Below, in pieces: positions 16,396 through 24,096 of a DNA stretch of 64,000 nt (position 1 is the stretch's first letter; each line of letters starts with the position of its first letter). The DNA comes from Parcubacteria group bacterium LiPW_15. GTDB taxonomy: Bacteria; Patescibacteria; Paceibacteria; UBA6257; 2-01-FULL-56-20. The notes under the pieces are model-generated. The model made no database searches and had not been told where the DNA came from. It was given only the letters and a program-made list of their open reading frames with translations. A program made the translations under genes and the position numbers. The DNA is taken from assembly GCA_007375645.1 (NCBI GenBank), contig VMER01000001.1, forward strand, positions 1 through 64,000, read 5' to 3'.

Positions 16396-17070
16396 TCAAC
16401 AGTCTCTGAGTTCTTTCGCCCGACGCTTGATCTCTTCAATGATCCGGAGCGCCTCGTCTCTCGGGGTAAGTCTTGGCGGTACCACGATTCCCGGGAAACG
16501 CAGCGGAGGAATTCCGGGCCAATCCCTTCTTATCAGCGCGGCAAACCCGTTACGAAGAAAGACAATTCCGGTTGCGCCACAGGAGAAGAGTTGCCCGTTC
16601 CGGTCCGCCTGGTGGTAGCTGGAAATCAGGCGGGAGTTTCGGCTGAGTTCTTTGAGAAGAGGGCCAGGCCTCTTCCGAGCCGACCTAGGCCTATCGATTC
16701 CCCAGTTCGGTGCGCAAGACTTCAGTTCATGGAATTTCTCTGCGTGTTTGCGAACAACTTCTTCGAACTCGTTCGCAAGCATTTCCACATTGGTTCTTCC
16801 GGTTACCGCAGTTGCGTAGATGTAGGGACATTTTCGAAAGTGCGTAGGCAGAGCATTGGGATGGGTCTTGATCTGAATCGGGAAGAATAGTCCATTCCGG
16901 AGAAACAGCGCGAGATCTATCCTGATCAAATCCAGCTCGCTACCTCTCTTCGGATGGAAAACATCCGCGATCATCGGCCATCTAGCCATGAGCATTTTCA
17001 CGGCCATCATTCCCTTGTTTTCAGTGACCTCGCAGATGAATTCACACCAGGGAAGCCTCTTGTCGTTCAC
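16396..17070 (-). CDS. Hypothetical protein, possible PD-(D/E)xK nuclease fold
   Basis: 224 residues, not assigned to a family. The segment around residues 47-70 reads D-L-I-R-I-D-L-A-L-F, then a turn, then F-F-P-I-Q-I-K-T. That Asp followed by Q-x-K spacing resembles the PD-(D/E)xK nuclease core; this is suggestive only. A basic middle and helical C-terminus follow. It begins with GTG 16 bases or so from an AAAGGAGG site, has its own promoter (17113-17140) and terminator, and belongs to the Shine-Dalgarno-led class scattered through this window. Confidence 0.55.
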   Translation of the reverse strand: MNDKRLPWCEFICEVTENKGMMAVKMLMARWPMIADVFHPKRGSELDLIRIDLALFLRNGLFFPIQIKTHPNALPTHFRKCPYIYATAVTGRTNVEMLANEFEEVVRKHAEKFHELKSCAPNWGIDRPRSARKRPGPLLKELSRNSRLISSYHQADRNGQLFSCGATGIVFLRNGFAALIRRDWPGIPPLRFPGIVVPPRLTPRDEALRIIEEIKRRAKELRDC

Positions 17071-17105
17071 GTGGGCCTCCTTTCGACGATTTACAAGCGT
17101 ATCTA

Positions 17106-17140
17106 CCGGGATTCTATATCCCGGACTGTTGCTTTTGCAA
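17106..17140 (-). promoter_or_regulatory. Promoter with palindrome over the -10 box
   Basis: Minus strand: TTGCAA, 16 bases, TATAGA. The -10 lies in the centre of the inverted repeat CCGGGA / TCCCGG (17106-17124). A repressor site at this position is plausible. About 40 bases of leader with a strong Shine-Dalgarno site follow. Confidence 0.5.
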
Positions 17141-17154
17141 GTCGGATTGATTAA

Positions 17155-18216
17155 CTAATCTTCCACTTCTTCCGTTATCGGCTTTTCGAGAGCCATGGGT
17201 TCTATGCCCATTTTTTCGCCGCTTATTTTATAAACATCTTTGTCTATCTTTCCGAGCTCCTTGTGCGCGCGGTTAAAAGCATTAACCGTGGTTCCCAAGT
17301 TATCACCGAGTTTGTTCATATAGGTGTCGTAAGCGCTCAAGTGTTTCCCGAGTTGATAAACTTGGGATTGTATTTCCTTCGCCGACTCCTCGATCTTTAG
17401 GGCGCGCAAACCCTGCATCACGGTTTGAAGATAGGCGAAGAAAGTGGTGGGGGAGACAACCATAACTTTTTTCTTGTTTGCATATTCTATTAAATTTTCG
17501 GTGTTGCTCTTAATGACTCCTACTTTGTTTATCAAAAGATCGTAGTAAACACCTTCCGAAGGGATGAACATGAAGGCAAAGTCCAGTGTTCCTTCCTGCG
17601 GTCTTATGTATTTGGAGGTTTCGTCTATCCGGATCTTTAAGTCATTGGCAAAAGCTACCTCATAGCGGTCTCGGTCTTCTTTTGTTTGAGCCTCAAGTAT
17701 GCGATTGTAATTTTCCAAACTGAATTTGGAGTCTATCGGGATTATTCCTTCTTTCCCGCCTGCTTTGGTAAAGATGACCGCGTCCACAATTTCCCCATTG
17801 CTGAATGGATATTGGAGTTTAAACACTTCCGGTGGCAAGACATTTTTTAAAACTGTTTCCAAATAATATTCGCCCAAAACTCCGCGCTGTTTAGGATTCT
17901 TTAAAATGTCTTGAAGGCTTCGCAATTGTTCGCCGACCCCGGATATCTGCTTTTGGGACTCTCCGACTTTGGTGAGCTCCTTGGTTATCTCCTGGATTAT
18001 CCTGCGGCTCTCCGAGAGGTCGCTATGCATGACTCTGGTAGACTCCCCAAGTTTTGTGTCCAAGGCTTTGGTAAGCTCGTTTATTTGGTTTTGGAGAAGC
18101 AGCATAGACTGGTTGTCCTGCGCCTCCGGTTTTTTACCAGTCAGTTTAAAAATAGCAAAAGCCGCGACCGCAAGGGCCACGATAGTTATGGCAAGGAGGG
18201 GAATGACTATTTCCAT
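17155..18216 (-). CDS. rmuC: RmuC family DNA recombination protein
   Basis: 353 residues. An N-terminal membrane helix (about 4-26) is followed by a coiled coil (about 40-95) and the RmuC nuclease-like domain, with R-G-V-L-G-E and the I-P-I-D-S-K-F core typical of the family. The family limits DNA inversions and has a restriction-like fold. TATAAT at 18223-18228 sits six bases before the ATG, so the message is probably leaderless. Confidence 0.9.
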   Translation of the reverse strand: MEIVIPLLAITIVALAVAAFAIFKLTGKKPEAQDNQSMLLLQNQINELTKALDTKLGESTRVMHSDLSESRRIIQEITKELTKVGESQKQISGVGEQLRSLQDILKNPKQRGVLGEYYLETVLKNVLPPEVFKLQYPFSNGEIVDAVIFTKAGGKEGIIPIDSKFSLENYNRILEAQTKEDRDRYEVAFANDLKIRIDETSKYIRPQEGTLDFAFMFIPSEGVYYDLLINKVGVIKSNTENLIEYANKKKVMVVSPTTFFAYLQTVMQGLRALKIEESAKEIQSQVYQLGKHLSAYDTYMNKLGDNLGTTVNAFNRAHKELGKIDKDVYKISGEKMGIEPMALEKPITEEVED

Positions 18217-18300
18217 GTAACTATTATACAGCGGGTTTTGATTTTAGTCCCCGTGGTCGGGTAAGATAGATATACCCTAATACTAAAAGGTGGCGGGCCT

Positions 18301-18328
18301 GCCCGCCGAAGCTTCAGCGTAGGCGGGT
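18301..18328. repeat. Dispersed palindromic repeat overlapping tRNA-Gly
   Basis: Outer arms GCCCGCC and GGCGGGT around GAAGCTTCAGCGTA. The right arm is also the first bases of the tRNA-Gly acceptor stem, so the element ends within the tRNA. Confidence 0.65.
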
Positions 18329-18393
18329 ATGGTTCAGTGGTAGAACGAGACCTTCCCAAGGTTTAAACACGGGTTCGATTCCCGTTACCCGCT
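18323..18393 (+). tRNA. tRNA-Gly (CCC)
   Basis: Acceptor GCGGGTA/TACCCGC, D-arm GTTC/GAAC, anticodon stem AGACC/GGTTT with loop TTCCCAA (anticodon CCC), T-arm ACGGG/CCCGT, discriminator T as usual for Gly. It is the only plus-strand gene between two minus-strand units. No CCA is encoded. Confidence 0.92.
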
Positions 18394-18399
18394 CAAAAT

Positions 18400-19170
18400 T
18401 TATTTATTTTTTACGAGTAAGCTTATTGCAAAAACCGCCGTGGCAACACAGACGATTACCGGACCAAGTTCCAGTTGATAGCGGAAAGCGATAAGCCAGC
18501 CGGCTACAACCGAGAAAACTCCGAAAAGCGCGGATAGCGAAAGGAAGGAGCCGAGGGTCGTGCTAATCTGCCTCGAGGCGGCGGCGGGGGCGATGATAAG
18601 AGCGCCTACCAGCACGGTGCCCAAAAATTGCAGTCCCAGGAAAAGCATAAGGGCGAAGAGCAAAAAATACATAAGGTTGGTTATGCTGACATTGACGCCC
18701 GTGGAGGCCGCAAGTTCCGGAGAAAAAATACTGAGGATTAATCTGTTCCTGAAAATAAATAACACAACTCCCGCAAAAACAATAAGTCCCAAGATGGCGA
18801 GGAAAGAGTTGAGATCGGTGGAGGGGAAAGTTCCAAAAAGCGTGTCCAAGATATCTTCGCGTGGAGTAAGGAGGACGCCGAGCGCAATCGCGCCCGTAAA
18901 GGCGACTCCGATAGCTGTGTCTGTGGCGAGCGAACTTCTTTTTTCAAGCTGCCAGATAAAAAGCGTGCCGAGGATCAATGTCGCCGCGGCGCCATAAAGC
19001 GGATTTATTTTTAAGAGAAGCGCGATGCCGATGCCGGGGAGGGCGATGTGGGACATAACGTCTCCAGCCAAACTCATTTTTTTCATTATCGCGAAACCGC
19101 CGACCACTCCGGCCAGCGCCGCTACGCCCGCGGCGAGTATGAGCGAGTAAATATCAAAATTAAGTTCCAT
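18400..19170 (-). CDS. Metal ABC transporter permease, ZnuB type
   Basis: 256 residues with about eight hydrophobic spans, matching the ABC-3 family that imports zinc or manganese. The G-D-V-M-S-H-I-A-L-P-G-I-G-I segment is typical. Its ATG overlaps the ATPase gene end by 11 bases, so the two are translationally coupled. No binding protein gene is adjacent. Confidence 0.88.
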   Translation of the reverse strand: MELNFDIYSLILAAGVAALAGVVGGFAIMKKMSLAGDVMSHIALPGIGIALLLKINPLYGAAATLILGTLFIWQLEKRSSLATDTAIGVAFTGAIALGVLLTPREDILDTLFGTFPSTDLNSFLAILGLIVFAGVVLFIFRNRLILSIFSPELAASTGVNVSITNLMYFLLFALMLFLGLQFLGTVLVGALIIAPAAASRQISTTLGSFLSLSALFGVFSVVAGWLIAFRYQLELGPVIVCVATAVFAISLLVKNK

Positions 19171-19885
19171 GTTCGTGTTGATGGGCTTCTTCGTGCAGGT
19201 GGTGATAAAGTCCGTGCGGAGTTCCGTATAATTCTCCCAACATTTTGGGGGTCAAGACTTCGCGCGGTTCGCCGAAGCAAAGCCCTTGTTTATTTAGGCA
19301 GAGCACCTGGGTTGCATACTTATAAACAAAAGTGAGGTCGTGAGAAACGATTATGGGCGTTACGTCCATATCGTCTTGGAGTCGGTGAATGAGTTCGTAA
19401 GTCTGTTCTTCGCCGGGCATATCCATGCTCGCGGTCGGTTCATCGAAAAGTATTACATTCGGATGTCCCAAAAGAGCGAAGGCCACAAGGGCTCTCTGCA
19501 TCTGTCCGCTCGAAAGGTGGCCGATGGCGGTGTGGATGATGCGCTCCTCAAGATGAACTCGGTCGATTACATCAATTACGTCTTTTTCGCTGAGTCCTAA
19601 AATTGAAGCCTTGGCGGCCAATAGATTTTTCACATTCATCGGCACTTTTCTATCCAGGTCCACTTTTTGCGGAACATAGGCGATCTTAGCGGATTTTGCC
19701 CAGGTTATTTTCCCGGAGTAGGGGACCAAATTCAAAAGGGTTCGAAGAAGCACGGTCTTGCCAGAACCGTTCGGGCCGATAACCGCCAAAGATTCACCTT
19801 TTTTGAGCTCAAAACTTACGGAATCCAAAACCGGTTCATCGCCGAATTCAACGGTCAGATCTTTGACCTTCAAAATATTCGTCAT
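19160..19885 (-). CDS. Metal ABC transporter ATPase, ZnuC type
   Basis: 241 residues. It has Walker A G-P-N-G-S-G-K-T, signature L-S-S-G-Q-M-Q-R and Walker B V-I-L-F-D-E-P. The C-terminal tail is rich in His and Glu (H-H-L-H-E-E-A-H-Q-H-E-H), which favours zinc. The start at 19885 is chosen because a TATTAT box lies nine bases upstream, again a leaderless layout. The upstream in-frame codon at 19915 would overlap that promoter. Confidence 0.9.
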   Translation of the reverse strand: MTNILKVKDLTVEFGDEPVLDSVSFELKKGESLAVIGPNGSGKTVLLRTLLNLVPYSGKITWAKSAKIAYVPQKVDLDRKVPMNVKNLLAAKASILGLSEKDVIDVIDRVHLEERIIHTAIGHLSSGQMQRALVAFALLGHPNVILFDEPTASMDMPGEEQTYELIHRLQDDMDVTPIIVSHDLTFVYKYATQVLCLNKQGLCFGEPREVLTPKMLGELYGTPHGLYHHLHEEAHQHEHGT

Positions 19886-19940
19886 CTCTACTAATAATAG
19901 CAGATTTGTCCACAAGATTATTTAGAGTAGAATGGAGCCA

Positions 19941-20711
19941 ATGGAAGGGTCTGAAAAAACTCAGGAAATAGTCCGCGCTTGCGGTCCGTTGCCGGGGCGG
20001 TTCGCGGTTTTTGATTTTGATAACAGTTGCATTGTAAACGATATCCAAGAGGCGACTTTGGCCTATTTGTGCAAAAACTCACTTTTGAAAAACGAGCATC
20101 TGGTCCAAGTGCCATTCAATGATAAGGAGGGGTATAGCCGCGAAGTATTTTTGAGTTATGACAAACTCTTGGAGGAGGGAAAGATGAAAGAAGCCTATGT
20201 TTATGCCGTGCGGACAATGGCGGGTTTTGCTAAAGAGGAAATAAGCAAACTCGTTTCGGATGTAATTTTATCGGAAGGGGAAAACCTGGAGACTCAAAAT
20301 ATATTCGGAATTGATGCCGCCAAAGGACTTTCCGTAAGACCGCAGGTTAAGATGCTCATGGAGGCGCTTATCTCGGCCGGTTGCTCTGTTTATGTAGTGA
20401 CCGCTTCTTCCGAAGAGGTAGTGCGTTCCGCCTTAAAAATCTGGGGTTTTCCGGATGTAGTCTGTCTTGGCGTTAGGAACGCAGAAGATAACGGGGTGTT
20501 CGCTGACGCAATAGAAGAGCCCACTCCAATAATTGAGGGGAAGGTGGACTGCATCAAAAAATTTATTTCCGCGGATAAGAAGCCCGTACTCGGGGTTGGC
20601 GACAGCATGAATGATCTCCCGATGTTGGAATATTCGGAAATCAAAGTCGTAGTGGGCCGGGAAAATGCTTTGGCAAAAAAAGCCAAAGAGAACGGCTGGT
20701 ATTTAATTTAA
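19941..20711 (+). CDS. HAD-superfamily phosphatase, SerB-like
   Basis: 256 residues. Motif I F-D-F-D-N-S (nucleophile Asp then Asp at +2), motif II V-V-T-A-S-S, and motif III/IV G-V-G-D-S-M-N-D-L-P are all present. The layout resembles phosphoserine phosphatases, but substrate cannot be fixed. ATG 19941 is preferred over 19932 because the TAGAAT box at 19928-19933 overlaps the latter; TTGTCC lies 16 bases further up. Just upstream of dnaG. Confidence 0.78.
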   Translation: MEGSEKTQEIVRACGPLPGRFAVFDFDNSCIVNDIQEATLAYLCKNSLLKNEHLVQVPFNDKEGYSREVFLSYDKLLEEGKMKEAYVYAVRTMAGFAKEEISKLVSDVILSEGENLETQNIFGIDAAKGLSVRPQVKMLMEALISAGCSVYVVTASSEEVVRSALKIWGFPDVVCLGVRNAEDNGVFADAIEEPTPIIEGKVDCIKKFISADKKPVLGVGDSMNDLPMLEYSEIKVVVGRENALAKKAKENGWYLI

Positions 20712-20713
20712 AA

Positions 20714-22408
20714 ATGACCGACGGACCAGCGCAAACAATTAAAGAGAAGCTGGATATCGTGGAGTTTTTGCGCGGCTATTTGCCGATGATTCCGGCTGGG
20801 AAAAACTTGAAGGCCCGGTGTCCTTTTCACAACGAGAAGACGCCGTCTTTTATGATCTCGCCCGAAAGGCAAACCTGGCATTGTTTCGGCTGCGGGTTGG
20901 GAGGGGATATTTTCGCGTTCCTAATGAAATACGAGAATATGGAATTCGGCGAAGCGCTCAAAGTCCTCGCGGAAAAAGCGGGCGTGGAATTAAAGAGGGC
21001 CGACCCGCGCGAATATAAAGTTTTCGGGCTTCTCTATGAGCTTCAGGATGCGGCCAAAGATTTTTGGAAAGAACAATTAAAGACCGCGAAGATAGCCAAG
21101 GATTATTTAAACGAGCGAGGACTTACGCCGGAAACGATCGAAGAATTCGAGATAGGCTTCGCGCCGAACGACCAGGATTCGCTGGCAATGTATCTCATAA
21201 ACAAAGGATATGATCCCGCGGACATTACCCGCGCGGGGCTTATCGGCAGAACCGAGAGGGGTTTGCAATACGATAGATTCCGGGGACGGATAATGTTTCC
21301 GATACACAATCACTTAGGCAAAGTCGTGGGGTTTACCGGGAGAATTTTGCCGCAACTCGATACCGGGGAGCTTGGCAAATATGTGAACAGTCCGGAGACT
21401 CCGATTTTCAATAAATCCAAACTGCTTTACGGATTTTGGAAATCCAAATCCGCCGTACGGGAAAGCGGCAAAGCGTATTTGGTTGAGGGACAAATGGATT
21501 TCTTAATGAGCTATCAGGCGGGAGTAAAAAACGCGGTGGCAACCTCCGGTACGGCGCTGACTCCCGATCACATTTTGGCGCTTAGGAAAATCGCGGAAGA
21601 ATTATTGGTGAGTTTTGATAATGACGATGCGGGCTTTGCTGCCGGAGAGCGGGCGATAGATCTGGCGGAGGCCGGAGGTATGCAGGTGCGAATCGTTAGC
21701 CTTGAGGGTGTGAAGGATCCGGCCGAAGCGGCGCAAAAAGACCCGAAGATCTTGGGTGAGGCTATCGCCAAAGCCGAGCCGGCCTTTAAAGTGTTTTTTA
21801 GGCGATATTTGCCCTGGGGCAAGGTAGATCCCCTAAATCACGCGGAACTCAAGAATTTGCGAATTCTTTTAAATAAAATAAAAAGTATTTCAAGTCCGGT
21901 AGAACGGGACTATTGGCTGAAGGATCTGGCGACCTACGCCAAGATGTCCGAATCCACACTTAAAGAAGAAATGGAAAAAGTTCAGGTGGTTCAGGCGCCG
22001 GAAAGATTCCGGGAAGAAGAGAAAATAATTCCAGAGAGAAAATATTCGCGCGGAGAAAGAATATCCAAGGACCTTTTGGGTGCGGCTTACAGCCGAGGGG
22101 ATTATTCCATACTTAACGATGTGGAAGACCTTTTGGATCCGTCCTCAAAAAAATTACTTAAAACTTTGAAGTCCGGTGCGAAGAAGGCAGCCGATCCGGA
22201 AGAAGATGCGTTCTTGAATCTGGTAATTTTGGAGGCCGCCGACGTGTCCGATGGAGAAATTGCGGATATGAAGAGCGCGCTTAAAGACGGTAGTTCGAAA
22301 ACGAAACGTTTGGAACTCACGGAGCGCGTCAAAGAGGCGGAGGCGAAGGGAGATGAGGAGGCTCTAAAAAAAGCGATAGAAGAGTTAAGGTCGCTTCCTC
22401 CGGGTTAA
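20714..22408 (+). CDS. dnaG: DNA primase DnaG
   Basis: Makes RNA primers at the replication fork. The 564 residues start with the CHC2 zinc ribbon (Cys36, His39, Cys57, Cys60), then the catalytic core and TOPRIM domain (V-E-G-Q-M-D near 263-268, D-N-D-D near 300). The C-terminal helicase-binding region is lysine- and glutamate-rich. It starts two bases after the phosphatase stop and precedes rpoD, the classical primase-sigma order. Confidence 0.95.
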   Translation: MTDGPAQTIKEKLDIVEFLRGYLPMIPAGKNLKARCPFHNEKTPSFMISPERQTWHCFGCGLGGDIFAFLMKYENMEFGEALKVLAEKAGVELKRADPREYKVFGLLYELQDAAKDFWKEQLKTAKIAKDYLNERGLTPETIEEFEIGFAPNDQDSLAMYLINKGYDPADITRAGLIGRTERGLQYDRFRGRIMFPIHNHLGKVVGFTGRILPQLDTGELGKYVNSPETPIFNKSKLLYGFWKSKSAVRESGKAYLVEGQMDFLMSYQAGVKNAVATSGTALTPDHILALRKIAEELLVSFDNDDAGFAAGERAIDLAEAGGMQVRIVSLEGVKDPAEAAQKDPKILGEAIAKAEPAFKVFFRRYLPWGKVDPLNHAELKNLRILLNKIKSISSPVERDYWLKDLATYAKMSESTLKEEMEKVQVVQAPERFREEEKIIPERKYSRGERISKDLLGAAYSRGDYSILNDVEDLLDPSSKKLLKTLKSGAKKAADPEEDAFLNLVILEAADVSDGEIADMKSALKDGSSKTKRLELTERVKEAEAKGDEEALKKAIEELRSLPPG

Positions 22409-22450
22409 AATATTGCCAAATACGCGATTTAATATAGAATGAGACCCATA

Positions 22451-23698
22451 ATGGCCAAAAAACAAAAGAAGCATAAACAGATAAAAAAGGTTAGGAAGGC
22501 TTCGAAGAAGCCGGCAAAGAAGGCCAAAAAGCCGGCCAAAAAAGTCATCAAGAAGGGCAAGACCGTTAAGCATGTCTCAAAGCCGGCCAAGAAAGAACCT
22601 CTCACTCCGAAGAAGAAAAAAGAACTGGCGATAAACGAAGCGTCCTTGGAAGAGCTCATTACCCGGGGGAAACCTCGTGGATTTGTGACCGACAACGAAC
22701 TTTTATACTACTTTCCGAGCATCGAAAAGAACGTGGATTTTTTGGACGAGGTTTATGAAAAGCTCGAGAAGGCCAACATAAAAGTCATTGAGACGAGCGG
22801 TCTTATCGATCTTTCCATGGAAGCTCCGGCCAAAGAAGAAGATATCGGTTTGGAATCCGATCTGCCGGACGCGGTTCAGTTGTATCTTAAGGAAATCGGT
22901 AAAACCCCGCTTCTTACCAAAGACGAAGAAAGGGAATACGCCAAGCGTTCGGAAAAGGGGGACGAAGAGGCCAGGCAGAAACTTATAAAGGCGAACCTGC
23001 GTCTCGTGGTCTCTATCGCCAAAAGATACGTGAATCGTTCTCCGAATCTTTCAATTTTAGATCTTATTCAGGAAGGGAACATCGGTCTTTCGAAAGCCGT
23101 TGAAAAATTCGATTACCGCAAAGGTTTCAAGTTTTCCACTTATGCTACCTGGTGGATCCGCCAGGCCGTGACACGCGCACTCGCCGATCAATCCCGAACC
23201 ATCCGTATTCCGGTGCACATGGTGGAGACCATCTCCAAATATGCTCAGACCCGCCGTCAGCTTATCCAGGAACTTGGCCGCGATCCGCTCGCCGAAGAAA
23301 TCGCCGCGGAAATGGGCGTGGATGTGGAAAAAGTTGAACACATTCAAAAAATTTCCCAGGAGGTTCTTTCCATTGAACAGCCGGTTGGCGACGAAGAAGA
23401 TTCCGTTCTCGCGGACTTTATTAAGGACGAACACAATGTGACTCCGGACCAGGCCGTGTCGCGCGCGCTTTTGAAAGACCTCATCAAAGAGATTCTCGTG
23501 GACCTTTCCGACAGAGAACAGAAAATACTAAATATGCGTTTCGGATTGGAAGACGGCATGCAGCACACGCTTGAAGAAGTGGGAAAAGTTTTTGGCGTGA
23601 CCCGCGAACGTATTCGCCAGATCGAAGCTAAGGCGCTCGAGAAAATAAGAGAACACAGCAAGGCCAAAGCGCTTGAAGGATTTGAAGAGGGGATATAA
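22451..23698 (+). CDS. rpoD: RNA polymerase primary sigma factor RpoD
   Basis: 415 residues. Regions 1.2 to 4.2 are complete: D-A-V-Q-L-Y-L-K-E-I, region 2 T-Y-A-T-W-W-I-R-Q-A and region 4 V-T-R-E-R-I-R-Q-I-E. A shorter region 1.1-like domain lies near 60-125. The first 55 residues are an unusual Lys/Pro/Ala tail with P-A-K-K repeats, resembling histone H1 tails. ATG 22451 is chosen because TTGCCA and TAGAAT (22413-22418, 22435-22440) place the transcription start at or near it; the ATG at 22439 lies inside the -10. Confidence 0.95.
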   Translation: MAKKQKKHKQIKKVRKASKKPAKKAKKPAKKVIKKGKTVKHVSKPAKKEPLTPKKKKELAINEASLEELITRGKPRGFVTDNELLYYFPSIEKNVDFLDEVYEKLEKANIKVIETSGLIDLSMEAPAKEEDIGLESDLPDAVQLYLKEIGKTPLLTKDEEREYAKRSEKGDEEARQKLIKANLRLVVSIAKRYVNRSPNLSILDLIQEGNIGLSKAVEKFDYRKGFKFSTYATWWIRQAVTRALADQSRTIRIPVHMVETISKYAQTRRQLIQELGRDPLAEEIAAEMGVDVEKVEHIQKISQEVLSIEQPVGDEEDSVLADFIKDEHNVTPDQAVSRALLKDLIKEILVDLSDREQKILNMRFGLEDGMQHTLEEVGKVFGVTRERIRQIEAKALEKIREHSKAKALEGFEEGI

Positions 23699-23702
23699 AC
23701 CA

Positions 23703-24044
23703 ATGGAATTTTCCGAAAGCGAGAAAGAAAATCAGGAAGAGCTTCCGGCGACTTTGGATGTAGTGAAAATTGACGGTCGTTGGGCCCAGGTTGTCGGTTC
23801 TCGTGACGGCGACAAAAGATTTGTGATTAAGTTTTTAGATAATGAGAAGATCGATGATGTGGATCTGGCGGAATACGATCTGACGCGGAGATTCGATATG
23901 GTGGTGTCCCGTCTGAAGGAATTTTGTGGCGAAGAGCTGCCCAAAGAACAAGCAAAAAAAGTTCACTGGGGACCGGAGCAGGTAGAAAACCCGGAACTTA
24001 GGGGTTTAGTGACCGTTTTCGGTGAGTATAAAAAACCATCCTGA
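23703..24044 (+). CDS. Hypothetical protein downstream of rpoD
   Basis: 113 residues, acidic, with an extended N-terminus and a compact alpha/beta-like middle (V-V-K-I-D-G-R-W-A-Q-V-V-G). No recognised motif. ATG 23703 lies four bases after the rpoD stop, so it is co-transcribed. The earlier in-frame start would lie within rpoD. Confidence 0.65.
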   Translation: MEFSESEKENQEELPATLDVVKIDGRWAQVVGSRDGDKRFVIKFLDNEKIDDVDLAEYDLTRRFDMVVSRLKEFCGEELPKEQAKKVHWGPEQVENPELRGLVTVFGEYKKPS

Positions 24045-24060
24045 CTCAACGTGGTTTCGG

Positions 24061-24089
24061 TTGAGATTTACCGCGTGTAAATATAGAAT
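24061..24089 (+). promoter_or_regulatory. Promoter of alaS
   Basis: TTGAGA, 17 bases, TAGAAT, then seven bases to ATG 24097. This is the clearest leaderless layout among the synthetase genes and shows that 24097, not the upstream ATGs, is the start. Confidence 0.72.
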
Positions 24090-24096
24090 GCTTATT

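Noticed and set aside
23673..23702. Earlier start for the gene after rpoD
   Set aside because: It would lie within the rpoD coding end; ATG 23703 directly after the stop is simpler.
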